NCBI GenBank assembly: GCA_002279285.1
Contig: NCBR01000068.1
Coordinates: 1 to 10,640 of the forward strand
Direction of reading: 5' to 3'
Origin: Acidobacteria bacterium 37-71-11
Lineage (GTDB): Bacteria > Acidobacteriota > Thermoanaerobaculia > Thermoanaerobaculales > Thermoanaerobaculaceae
DNA: 10,640 bases
This document shows positions 1-8,432 of the stretch, one piece after another; position 1 is the stretch's first letter, and each line of letters begins with the position of its first letter. The translations under genes were made by a program, and so were the position numbers. Below the pieces are notes generated by a model that did not search any database, was not told where the DNA came from, and saw only the letters and a program-made list of their open reading frames with translations.

Positions 1-584
1 TCGGTGAGCATGATGTTCACAAGACGGACAACCGGGGCTTCCTGGGACTCCTCGGCGAGCTTGGCGACGTCGAGTTCTTCCTCCTCCTCCATCAGCTCGA
101 GGGCGGCCTCGTCGACCGTCGTCAGGTCCTCCATGACCTTTTTGAGCTCCAGCTCGCGGGAGGATCCGAAGTTCCGGTCGATGCGCTCCCTGATCGCCTC
201 CTCGGACGCGACCACCGGCTCGACCCGATACCCCGTCATGAAGGTGATCTCATCCATGGCGAAGATGTTGGTGGGGTCGGTCATCGCCAAGGTGAGGGTG
301 GCGCCAGTCTTGTTCACCGGGATAACGTTGTACTTGCGCGCGAGATCGACGGGGATGATCTTCGCGACGTTGGGATCGATCTCGAAGTGGCGCAGATTGA
401 TCGAGGGCACGCCGAACTGGTGCGATAGGCACTCGATGATGTCGTCCTCGGTGACGTAGCCGAGCCGCTGCAGAATCTCTCCCAGCTTGCCGCCGGTGCT
501 CTTCTGCTCGTCGAGCGCCTTGGTGAGCTGCTGCTGATTGATGAGCTGGGCCTTGAGAAGCAGTTCGCCAAGCTTAAGGGCCAT
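1..584 (-). CDS. pilB: PilB/GspE-type type IV pilus assembly ATPase, N-terminal part (cut by window edge)
   Basis: Only the first 194 codons are in the window; the gene continues past base 1. The start ATG (582-584) has a strong ribosome site (GGAAGGGAG) just upstream. The protein begins MALKLGELLLKAQLINQQQL and contains RLGYVTEDDIIECLSHQFGV (about residues 40-59), which resembles the MshEN/GspE N-terminal domain; in this family such domains can bind cyclic di-GMP. An acidic stretch (EEEEE, about residues 165-170) then leads to VVRLVNIMLT, the usual lead-in to the ATPase core. The Walker motifs would lie outside the window. Family knowledge: PilB is the cytoplasmic hexameric ATPase that powers pilus extension. 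MshE or GspE is the alternative; PilB fits best by the LGE-L-x-Q type N-terminus. The heptosyltransferase gene lies upstream on the same strand with a 121-bp gap. Confidence 0.85.
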   Translation of the reverse strand, partial: MALKLGELLLKAQLINQQQLTKALDEQKSTGGKLGEILQRLGYVTEDDIIECLSHQFGVPSINLRHFEIDPNVAKIIPVDLARKYNVIPVNKTGATLTLAMTDPTNIFAMDEITFMTGYRVEPVVASEEAIRERIDRNFGSSRELELKKVMEDLTTVDEAALELMEEEEELDVAKLAEESQEAPVVRLVNIMLT

Positions 585-620
585 GCGACTCCCTTCCGTA
601 AACTTTCGGTCCGCTGGCGA

Positions 621-649
621 ATTCTACCACCCCGCCGTGACGCACTCCA
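621..649 (-). promoter_or_regulatory. possible sigma-70 promoter of pilB
   Basis: On the minus strand a TAGAAT box (621-626, 5 of 6 matches to TATAAT) is preceded at 17 bp by TGGAGT (644-649, 3 of 6 matches to TTGACA). Transcription would begin near 614, giving a leader of about 30 bases before the pilB start. The -35 is weak, so this is a candidate only. Confidence 0.3.
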
Positions 650-688
650 GCGCAACGACGCGGCCCGGTCACACCGCGCCCGAGCGCA

Positions 689-704
689 GGCGCCGGGCGG
701 CGCC
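689..704 (-). terminator. GC hairpin just after the heptosyltransferase stop
   Basis: A perfect 6-bp stem (GGCGCC 689-694 and 699-704) with a 4-base loop lies directly after the stop codon of the minus-strand heptosyltransferase gene (706-708). No T-tract follows, so it is not a canonical intrinsic terminator. In GC-rich DNA such a stem can also arise by chance or act as an mRNA 3'-end stabiliser. Confidence 0.25.
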
Positions 705-705
705 G

Positions 706-1713
706 CTACCCCGTCGCGACGGCGGACTCCATCAGCGCCTCGAACACCGTCGCCACGCCGACCTCCCCGGCGCCTTCGGCGCGCGCACTGCCCCGTCCCG
801 CGGCAGCGCCGGCGGCGGCAAGCACCCGCACCCGCTCGCCGCGCGGTCCGTTGCGCGCAGGGTCGGTTGCGACGAACACCGCCACGGTCGGCACGCCGAG
901 CGACGCCGCGAGGTGGACCGGCCCCGTGTCACCGCCCACGACCGCCGCACACCCCGACAGCAGGACAGCGAGTTCCGGGATCGAGGTCGCCGGCGCCAGC
1001 GCCACACCCTGCCCCCCGGCGAATGCGATCCCCTCCGCGAGCACCCTCTCGCCCGGGCCCCACACCACCACCGGCGCCATGCCGGCCGATACCGCCCTCC
1101 TGGCGAGTTCCGCGAAGCTCTCGGCCGGCCACGCCTTCCCGACGCCGCCGGTCGCAGGCAGAAGCGCCACTTTCGCGGCCGAGTCGCGCCTGTGAGCCGC
1201 CGCCGTGGCGAGCAGGAAGCGGCCATCGGGCACCGCGCCGAACGGCGCCGGGCGGCCGACCGCCGCCAACAGCGAAAGGTTGATGTCAACGACGTGGCGC
1301 GCCTCCGGGGGCGGCGCGAGCGTGCGGGTGTAGCACACCCCCGCCAGCAGCTCGCGCCGGTATGCGCGCTCGAGCCCGACCCGGTCGGGCGCTCCAGCCA
1401 GCGCCGCCCACAGCGCCGACTTGACCAGCCCCTGCGGGTCGAGGGCGAGGTCGGGCGAGAACTTCCGCAGGGCCGCCCGCGCGGCGACGACCTCGCGCCG
1501 GGTCGCCGCAGCCCCAGGGTGCCGGCGCCAGCGCCGGGTCGCCACCGGGACCGCCCGCGTCACCGCCGGGTGGGAGGCCACCAGCGGGAGGAACCGCTCC
1601 TCCACCACCCAGGCGAGTTCGACCGTCTCGCGTCCGGCCACGAGCGCGGCGGCGAGCGGCCAGGTATGGACGATGTCGCCGAGCGCCGACAGCCGGGTGA
1701 GCACGATGCGCAT
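706..1713 (-). CDS. waaC: glycosyltransferase family 9 heptosyltransferase (WaaC/RfaC-like)
   Basis: A 335-residue protein of normal length for ADP-heptose:LPS heptosyltransferases, which add heptose to the lipopolysaccharide inner core on the cytoplasmic face of the inner membrane. The N-terminus MRIVLTRLSALGDIVHTWPL is the classic GT9 opening, with Asp13 at the position of the catalytic base. DPQGLVKSA (about 92-100), GVGKAWP (about 190-196) and GGDTGPVHLAASLGVPTV (about 260-277) are the usual acceptor- and ADP-heptose-binding motifs, followed by DPARNGP (284-290). The WaaC assignment rests on the SALGD and DPQGLVKSA pattern; another GT9 heptosyltransferase (WaaF or WaaQ type) cannot be excluded. 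The start ATG has no recognisable Shine-Dalgarno sequence, and an insertion-like element begins only 11 bp upstream, so native expression signals may have been displaced. Confidence 0.85.
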   Translation of the reverse strand: MRIVLTRLSALGDIVHTWPLAAALVAGRETVELAWVVEERFLPLVASHPAVTRAVPVATRRWRRHPGAAATRREVVAARAALRKFSPDLALDPQGLVKSALWAALAGAPDRVGLERAYRRELLAGVCYTRTLAPPPEARHVVDINLSLLAAVGRPAPFGAVPDGRFLLATAAAHRRDSAAKVALLPATGGVGKAWPAESFAELARRAVSAGMAPVVVWGPGERVLAEGIAFAGGQGVALAPATSIPELAVLLSGCAAVVGGDTGPVHLAASLGVPTVAVFVATDPARNGPRGERVRVLAAAGAAAGRGSARAEGAGEVGVATVFEALMESAVATG

Positions 1714-1724
1714 CAGCGGATTTT

Positions 1725-1907
1725 AGCCTGGACTATTCATGAGGGTTCTGCTGCGAACGTGGATCTGGCCGGCCTGGCGGGCGTACTCGGGGTTCGGAGC
1801 CTGCGACGTATCGCAGGGGATACGTCTCGGCTCCTCACCCCTACGTGCGCCCACCATGCCAGCCACCTCCGCGTTCTCGCGACGAACCCCCACGAATAAT
1901 CCAGGCT
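1725..1907. mobile_element. MITE-like element with terminal inverted repeats
   Basis: The ends form a 24-bp imperfect inverted repeat: 1725-1748 (core TGGACTATTCATGAGGGTTC) and 1884-1907 (core, reverse-complemented, TGGATTATTCGTGGGGGTTC), matching at 21 of 24 positions. The element is about 183 bp, too short for a transposase, and has a long internal hairpin. I see no clear target-site duplication. This fits a non-autonomous insertion element; I cannot name the parent IS family. It occupies the upstream region of the minus-strand heptosyltransferase gene. Confidence 0.6.
1796..1834. repeat. strong internal hairpin of the MITE-like element
   Basis: Arms GGAGCC (1796-1801) and GACGTATC (1805-1812) pair perfectly with GATACGTC (1819-1826) and GGCTCC (1829-1834). 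This gives 14 paired bases with one internal bulge (3 x 2 bases) and a 6-base loop. It lies inside the element, nearer its middle. It would fold in RNA on either strand and could affect transcription towards the heptosyltransferase gene. Confidence 0.6.
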
Positions 1908-2055
1908 TCAGCTTCTCACTTCCAGGCCAAGACGGGGGCGTCACGATGTCCCGGCTTGGCGGTGCCACTTGTCCCCGTCGGCAGCCCCTGTGGGGGTGTT
2001 GAGAATTTCATCATTGCCCGAAAGGCCAGGTAAACAGTGCGCCGGTAACGAGAAG

Positions 2056-2090
2056 CCGCGCGCCGGCAGCAGCCCGGCCGACCGGCGCGG
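2056..2090. promoter_or_regulatory. possible upstream activator site (imperfect inverted repeat)
   Basis: CCGCGCGCCGG (2056-2066) and CCGGCGCGG (2082-2090) form inverted arms with a two-base bulge, centred about 120 bp upstream of the -24 box of the sigma-54 promoter. That distance is typical for enhancer sites of NtrC-type activators. The sequence is simple GC-rich DNA, so chance is a real alternative. Confidence 0.2.
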
Positions 2091-2129
2091 AGCGACGATT
2101 CGTTGAATTCCTCTACAGACACGCTGGCC

Positions 2130-2157
2130 AAGCTATAACGTGCGCATCTTAAGCTAT
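2130..2157. repeat. paired AAGCTAT direct repeats upstream of the sigma-54 promoter
   Basis: AAGCTAT occurs at 2130-2136 and again at 2151-2157, start-to-start 21 bp (two helical turns), in a locally AT-rich patch 35-62 bp upstream of the -24 box. The phasing would suit a protein or bending site on one helical face. The function is unknown. Confidence 0.25.
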
Positions 2158-2191
2158 TTATTTTGAGTATGATACTGCAAACGTCAAAGTT

Positions 2192-2207
2192 TGGCAGGGA
2201 GCTTGCT
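2192..2207 (+). promoter_or_regulatory. sigma-54 (-24/-12) promoter of the redox operon
   Basis: TGGCAG (2192-2197), five bases, then TTGCT (2203-2207) matches the sigma-54 consensus TGGCAC-N5-TTGCW at all but one position. The essential GG (2193-2194) and GC (2205-2206) are separated by exactly 10 bases. Transcription would start near 2218, leaving a leader of about 40 bases before the ATG at 2258. The operon it heads encodes an NtrC-type regulator with the GAFTGA loop needed to activate sigma-54 polymerase, which strongly supports the call. Confidence 0.75.
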
Positions 2208-2257
2208 CCACAACGGAACAAGCGGGGGCCGCGCAGGAGCTCTCGCGGGAGGCAACG

Positions 2258-2932
2258 ATGACCGCGATTCTGGTGATTCTCACGATTCTGGCCTTCGTCG
2301 GTGTTGATGCCATCGTCATGGCGTTCCGCCGTCGCCACGCAGCGGCGCCGGCGCTGCTGCCGCTCGCTCCGATGCTCGAACCGAGGCCGCCGCAGGGGAT
2401 CTTCCTCGACCCCCAGCATAGCTGGGTGCGCATCACGGCCGACGGCACCTTGAGGGTCGGCATCGACGACTTCCTTGCCGAGGCGCTCGGCGAGGTCGAG
2501 GCCGTCGAGGTGCCGCCGCGGGGCGCCCAGGTCAAGCGCGGCGACCCGCTCCTGCGGCTCCAGGTCAAGGGCCGCTCCCTCGTGATCGCGTCGCCGGCCC
2601 CCGGCGAGGTTGTGGCGGTCAACAGCCGCACCCTCGAACAACCGTGGACCGTGACCCGCGATCCGTACGGCGTGGGGTGGCTCGTGGGGCTGTGGACCCG
2701 CGACCACAACGAGGCGATCAAGCCGTTGCGCATCGGCAGCGCCGCCACCGCGTTCCTGCGCCAGGAGATGCAGCGCCTCGCCGACTTCCTGACGCCGGCC
2801 GGCACGCTCGCGACGGTACCGCTGCTCGCCGACGGGGGCGTGCCGCGCAAGGGCGCGCTGGCGGCCCTCGACGCGGCGCGCTGGGATGCCTTCCAGAAGC
2901 AGTTCCTCACCCCGTTCGGGGAGGAGGCCTAG
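2258..2932 (+). CDS. membrane-anchored glycine-cleavage-H-like (lipoyl-type) protein
   Basis: A 224-residue protein whose ATG follows a good ribosome site (GGGAGG). Residues 2-22 form one hydrophobic segment followed by RRRH, so by the positive-inside rule the rest lies in the cytoplasm. Residues about 51-123 resemble GcvH: HSWVRIT (54-60), LRVGIDDFLAEALGEVEAVEV, a turn with GAQVKRGDPL, then LQVKGRSLVIASPAPGEVVAVN. In GcvH the lipoyl lysine lies in an ESVKA-type turn just before SP-x-x-GEV; here Lys104 (VKG) is at about that place but lacks the acidic context, so modification is uncertain. The last 100 residues are not recognised. It leads the operon; three bases separate it from the ferredoxin gene, suggesting a shared complex. 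It is unlikely to serve glycine cleavage: no gcvT or gcvP is present in the window. Confidence 0.75.
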   Translation: MTAILVILTILAFVGVDAIVMAFRRRHAAAPALLPLAPMLEPRPPQGIFLDPQHSWVRITADGTLRVGIDDFLAEALGEVEAVEVPPRGAQVKRGDPLLRLQVKGRSLVIASPAPGEVVAVNSRTLEQPWTVTRDPYGVGWLVGLWTRDHNEAIKPLRIGSAATAFLRQEMQRLADFLTPAGTLATVPLLADGGVPRKGALAALDAARWDAFQKQFLTPFGEEA

Positions 2933-2935
2933 GCC

Positions 2936-3685
2936 ATGGCTCACCGCGGAATCCTGGTCGACGTGACGAAGTGCATCGGGTGCGGCTCCTGCGTCGAGGC
3001 CTGCCAGAAGTCCAACCAGCAACCCGCCCACGATGCGAAGGGGTTCGACCAGCAGACCTATACCTTCTTGATGGACCGCGGCAGCGACACCTACGTCCGC
3101 CGCCTGTGCATGCACTGCGAGAACCCGAGTTGCGCCTCGGTCTGCCCCGTCGGGGCTCTCCGCAAGACGGCCGAAGGTCCCGTCACCTACGACCCCGACA
3201 AGTGCATGGGCTGCCGCTACTGCATGATGGCCTGCCCGTTCGGCGTCCCGACCTACGAGTGGTACTCGGCGGCGCCGCGGGTGCGCAAGTGTCAGATGTG
3301 CGCCCACCGCGGCGCGGCCGGGCCGGCGTGCGCCGAGGCGTGTCCCACCGGCGCGACCATCACCGGCGACCGCGAGGAACTGCTCGCGGAAGCGCGCCGG
3401 CGCGTCGCCTCCGACCCCAAGACTTACTTCCAGCGCGTTTACGGCGTCACCGAGGCGGGGGGGACCGACGTGCTCTACATCGGCCCCCGGGAGTCCAAGG
3501 CCCTCGGGTTGCCGCGGGTGGAGACCAGCGGCCCGCTGCCCGACCTCACCTGGAACGCGCTCAAGCACATTCCGGACGTCGTGCTGTTCGGCGGCGTCTT
3601 CCTCGGCGGGCTGTTCTGGCTCACCAAGCGCAAGGAGGATGTCGCCCGCGCCGAGCACGCCGAAAAGGGAGAGCACCATGTTTAA
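2936..3685 (+). CDS. HybA-like 4x[4Fe-4S] ferredoxin subunit, no Tat signal
   Basis: A 249-residue electron-transfer subunit of the HybA/DmsB/NrfC type. Sixteen cysteines fall in four motifs: C13-C16-C19-C23, C58-C61-C66-C70, C90-C93-C96-C100 and C119-C122-C132-C136, enough for four [4Fe-4S] clusters. Residues about 214-229 (VVLFGGVFLGGLFWL region) form a C-terminal membrane anchor followed by KRK, as in HybA. E. coli HybA is exported by Tat; this protein starts directly with MAHRGILVDVTKCIGC and has no signal, so its clusters should face the cytoplasm. GGGGAGGAGG upstream is an excellent ribosome site. It would pass electrons between the HybB-like membrane subunit (which overlaps its 3' end by 8 bases) and an unseen cytoplasmic partner. 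HmcB-like subunits are the closest alternative. Confidence 0.88.
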   Translation: MAHRGILVDVTKCIGCGSCVEACQKSNQQPAHDAKGFDQQTYTFLMDRGSDTYVRRLCMHCENPSCASVCPVGALRKTAEGPVTYDPDKCMGCRYCMMACPFGVPTYEWYSAAPRVRKCQMCAHRGAAGPACAEACPTGATITGDREELLAEARRRVASDPKTYFQRVYGVTEAGGTDVLYIGPRESKALGLPRVETSGPLPDLTWNALKHIPDVVLFGGVFLGGLFWLTKRKEDVARAEHAEKGEHHV

Positions 3686-4901
3686 GCATCGCTTCGCCTC
3701 GCCGCAATTGGGGTTCTGGACGGTGACCTCGGTCGTGATGATCGCCGTCCTCGGCGCCGTCGCCTTTCTTCGCTTCACCAAAGGACTCGGCGCCGTGACC
3801 AACCTGTCCGACACGTTCCCGTGGGGGCTGTGGATCGGCTTCGACGTCCTCTGCGGCGTGGGCCTTGCGGCCGGCGGCTTCGCGGTCACCGCGACCGTCC
3901 ACATCCTGCACTTGAAAGAGTTCAAACCGATCTTGCGGCCGACGGTGCTCACCGCGTTCCTCGGCTACATCCTGGTCGTCTGCGGCCTGGTGTTCGATCT
4001 CGGCAAGCCCTGGAACATCTGGCACCCGATCATCATGTGGAATCCGCACTCCGTGATGTTCGAAGTCGGCTGGTGCGTGATGCTGTACACAAGCGTGCTG
4101 TCGCTCGAGTTCGCACCGGTCGTGCTCGAGCGCTTCAAGCTCGACTGGCTTTTACGGCTCCTCAAGCCCATCACCCCGGTCCTCGTGATCCTGGGCGTGA
4201 TCCTTTCGACGCTCCACCAGTCCTCCCTCGGCTCTCTGTTCCTGATCCTGCCGGAGAAGGTGCACCCGCTCTGGTACACGCCGGTGCTCCCGGTCCTCTT
4301 CTTCGTCTCGGCGCTCGCCGCCGGCATCGGGATGACCGTCGTCGAGTCGTGGTTCTCGCGCCGCGCGTTCGGCAAGCCGATCGAGACCCATCTGCTCTCG
4401 CGCCTGTCGCGGGTTTCAGTCGTCGTGCTCGCCATCTACTTCGCGCTGCGGATGCGCGATCTGATCGCTCGCCACGCCCTCGCCACGCTCTTCCCCCTCA
4501 ACTCGGTCTCCGCGATGTTCCTGGCGGAGATCGCGCTCGGGGTCGTCGTCCCGATGGTCCTGCTCGCCATCCCGCGGTTCCGGGAGTCGCCCAAACGCCT
4601 GGCGGTCGCCCAGGGCATGGTCGTGCTCGGCTTCATCTTCCACCGTCTGAACATCTCGGTGACCGCGGTCGAAGCGGCGACGGGACGTACGTACCTGCCG
4701 TCCGTGATGGAGTTCCTGGTGTCGGCCGGCCTCGTTGCGGTCGGCATCTGGATCTTCCTGCTCGCGTGCCGCTACCTCCCGATCTTCCCGGAAGGCGCAA
4801 TGGCGGAGGAAGAGCAGAGGGTCGGCCAGCACGCCGGCGCAGCCGAGGTGAAGGCCGTTTCGCCGTTGCCCGGCGCAGTCACCGCCTTTGACCACACCTG
4901 A
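3678..4901 (+). CDS. HybB/NrfD-family quinone-interacting membrane subunit
   Basis: A 407-residue polytopic membrane protein close in layout to E. coli HybB: FTKGLGAVTNLSDTFPWGLW near the N-terminus, VMFEVGWCVMLYTSVLSLEF, then TLHQSSLGSLFLILPEKVHP with LWYTPVLPV, and a final helix ending in RYLPIFPEG. Roughly ten hydrophobic segments are visible. The family exchanges electrons between a ferredoxin subunit and menaquinone/ubiquinone and has no cofactor of its own. I chose the ATG at 3678 because AAGGGAGAG precedes it and MFKHRFASP is a natural start; an upstream in-frame ATG at 3639 would add 13 residues and lies deep inside the ferredoxin gene. The stop is followed by a 46-bp gap to the kinase. 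No hydrogenase large or small subunit is present, so a hydrogenase role is not implied. Confidence 0.88.
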   Translation: MFKHRFASPQLGFWTVTSVVMIAVLGAVAFLRFTKGLGAVTNLSDTFPWGLWIGFDVLCGVGLAAGGFAVTATVHILHLKEFKPILRPTVLTAFLGYILVVCGLVFDLGKPWNIWHPIIMWNPHSVMFEVGWCVMLYTSVLSLEFAPVVLERFKLDWLLRLLKPITPVLVILGVILSTLHQSSLGSLFLILPEKVHPLWYTPVLPVLFFVSALAAGIGMTVVESWFSRRAFGKPIETHLLSRLSRVSVVVLAIYFALRMRDLIARHALATLFPLNSVSAMFLAEIALGVVVPMVLLAIPRFRESPKRLAVAQGMVVLGFIFHRLNISVTAVEAATGRTYLPSVMEFLVSAGLVAVGIWIFLLACRYLPIFPEGAMAEEEQRVGQHAGAAEVKAVSPLPGAVTAFDHT

Positions 4902-4947
4902 ACCTGTAAGGTACCGTGGGCCCGTCGTGAACGGGGGACATGCAGCC

Positions 4948-6560
4948 ATGTGGGGTTGGCGCTCCAGCTCGCTGACGTTCCGCCTCACCGGTACCTTGAT
5001 CGTCGCGTTGGCGCTCCTGCTGGCCCTCACTGCCGTGGTGCAGGTCAGCCTGCAGGAGCGCTGTGCGCGCGAGGCGGCGCGGATCAACGCCCTGGCGATG
5101 TCGGAGACGCTGTACGGCGCCCTCCACACCGCGATGCTCAACAACGACCGCAAGGGGCTGCACGCTTCGGTGCGCAACATCACCGAGCACGACCCCGACG
5201 TCCGCCTGCGCATCTTCAACAAGGAGGGGATTATCGTCTTCTCCTCGGAACCCCGGGAGCTGGGGACGAAGGTCGATATGCGATCCGAGGCGTGCTTCAA
5301 GTGCCACCAGGCCGACCGGCCGATCGCCAAGCTGCCGCCGGGCGACCGCACGCGCTCGTTCACGGTCGGCGGCAAGTCGGCGATCGGCGTGATCCTCCCG
5401 ATCGACAACGAGCCGGCGTGCTCGAACGCGAGTTGCCACGCCCACCCCGCAAGCAAGCGCCTCCTGGGCGTTCTCGACGTCACGCTGTTCGTCACCCAAC
5501 TGGAGCGCGCGCGGCGGCAGACCACGCTCCTGATGCTCGGCGCCACCGGCGGGGTCCTGCTGCTGGTGGTGGGCGTCGTGCTCTTCGTCGTGAGGAACTC
5601 GGTGCATCGCCCGATCACGGCCCTGACCACCACCCTGGCCGCGCTCGGGACCGGCGACTACTCGGCGCGCTACGAGGACGGCGAGATCTCCGAGTTCGCC
5701 TACCTCGGAGGATCGGTCAACAAGATGGCGCAGGCGCTGCAGCGCGCCAACGCGGAGCTCGTGGGGTGGGCGCAAACGCTCGAGCGTCGCGTCGAGGAAA
5801 AGACCGCCGAACTGCGCCAGGCGCAGGAACAGATGGTGCGGGTCGAGCGCATGGCCTCGCTCGGCAAGCTCGCCGCCGTCGTCGCGCACGAGATCAACAA
5901 CCCGCTCGCCAGCGTGGTGACGTACTCGAAGGTCCTGATGCGCCGCTGGGCGGCCCGCCCCGGTCAGGGCGAAGAGACGAAGGACAACCTCCAGATCCTC
6001 GAAGCGATCGCCAGCGAGTCCACCCGCTGCGGCGAGATCGTCTCCAACCTGCTCCTATTCGCCCGGCGCACCGGCTCGCACATGGAGCCGACCGACGTCA
6101 ACCAGGTCATCACCCGCGCGCTCTTCCTCATCAAGCACAAGATGGACCTCGCTCAGGCGACGGCAGACCTGGCTCTCGCCGCCGACCTGCCGCACATCCT
6201 GTGCGACCCCGCCCAGATCGAGCAGGCCGTGCTCGCGCTCTGCATCAACGCGGTGGAGGCGATGCCGCACGGCGGCCGGTTGACGGTGCGGACGGCCGCC
6301 GCCGAGGCGGGCGGGGTCCGGATCGTGGTCGAGGACACCGGCCTCGGTATGGACGATGACGTGCGCAAGCACATCTTCGAGCCGTTCTTCACGACCAAGG
6401 GCGAGGGCGAGGGGCGAGGGCTCGGCCTCGGGCTCGCGGTTGTCTACGGGATCGTGCAGCGACACAATGGCACGATCGACGTCGCGAGCATCCCCGGGCA
6501 GGGGACCCGGTTCACCCTCGACCTGCCCTCGGCGCCCGCGCCCGGCGGGGAGGCAGGCAC

Positions 6561-6564
<4 letters not shown>
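4948..6564 (+). CDS. sensor histidine kinase with diheme c-type periplasmic domain
   Basis: A 538-residue membrane kinase. Residues about 12-32 and 192-215 are transmembrane segments enclosing a periplasmic domain of about 160 residues. That domain holds ACFKCH (CxxCH, C116-C119-H120; bases 5293-5307) and ACSNASCH (CX4CH, C158-C163-H164; bases 5419-5439), both usable for covalent heme c. A HAMP linker (about 216-268), a coiled coil and a complete kinase core follow: H-box HEINNPLASV with phospho-acceptor H314, N-box CINAVEAMP (N434), DTGLGMD (463-469), FEPFFTTK (477-484) and GLGLGLAV (491-498). GGGGGA before the ATG at 4948 supports this start; TTG at 4888 or GTG at 4927 would add up to 20 residues. 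It probably senses redox state, or a ligand such as NO, CO or O2, through the hemes. It overlaps its partner regulator by 4 bases (ATGA). Confidence 0.9.
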
Positions 6565-7891
<1,327 letters not shown>

Positions 7892-7895
<4 letters not shown>

Positions 7896-8404
7896 ACGTG
7901 CGGCTGCTCGGGCTGGGCGAGGTTCCGCCCAAGCTGGCCGAGGCCGTGCTTGCCGGCTTGCCGAGGTCGTTCGCCGGCGGCGAGATCGGCCGCCTACCCG
8001 TCGCGCTCGAGAACTGCTACGACCGAACCCGCGCCCAGGTTGACGCCTCCTGCTTGATCGAGCGGATCCCCGATCCCGAGCCCGGCTGGTCCGCCCTCGG
8101 TCTCACCGGCGTGGACCTGTTCATGCCCGCCCTCACCTACGTCTTCGGCATCTCCCACCTCGGCGGCCGGCGCGGGATCGTCTCCTGGTTCCGCCTCCGT
8201 GCCGAGGAGGAAACCGCCGAGGCCCAGGCGCGATTCACGCGGCGCATCACCACCGAGGTGGTCCACGAGCTCGGCCACGGCATGGGGCTCGTCCACTGCG
8301 TGGTGCCGGACTGCGCGATGCACCGGTCGCTGTGGCCCGAAGGAGTGGACCTGAAGCGCCCCGAGTATTGCCCCGCCTGCCTGGCAACGCTCGCTTCCCT
8401 CTAG
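7892..8404 (+). CDS. amzA: archaemetzincin-type zinc metalloprotease
   Basis: A 170-residue protein with the archaemetzincin signature HELGHGMGLVHC: zinc ligands H125, H129 and H135, catalytic E126, then C136-x4-C141-A-M143 and C160-x2-C163, the four-cysteine second zinc site of this family. Archaemetzincins are small soluble peptidases common in archaea, found sporadically in bacteria, with unknown natural substrates. GTG at 7892 overlaps the regulator stop by 4 bases (GTGA) and gives the family's usual length; a second GTG at 7898 is the alternative. No strong ribosome site precedes either, consistent with translation coupled to the regulator gene. It is the last gene of the sigma-54 operon, and its link to the redox module is unexplained: it may turn over a component of the module or simply be a passenger. 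Confidence 0.9.
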
Positions 8405-8432
8405 GGGCGCCGCCGGCGTCGGACCTCTCGCT

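Noticed and set aside
538..1899. Long plus-strand open frame across the heptosyltransferase gene
   Set aside because: Arginine/proline-rich, no family resemblance; a by-product of high GC opposite the real minus-strand gene.
1985..1996. CCCC-TGT-GGGG stem as a terminator
   Set aside because: Only four paired bases and no T-tract on either strand.
2168..2173. TATGAT as a sigma-70 -10 box for the redox operon
   Set aside because: The hexamer 17 bp upstream (CATCTT) is a poor -35, and the sigma-54 site just downstream is far better supported.
3639..3677. Earlier ATG for the HybB-like gene
   Set aside because: It would overlap the ferredoxin gene by 47 bases and has no ribosome site, while ATG 3678 does.
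1916..3952. 678-codon minus-strand open frame
   Set aside because: It runs antisense through the H-like, ferredoxin and HybB-like genes, all of which have clear families; composition is typical of an antisense shadow.
4888..4947. TTG or GTG starts upstream of the kinase ATG
   Set aside because: The added residues (TTPEPVRYRGP...) look non-coding and partly overlap the HybB-like gene; GGGGGA supports 4948.
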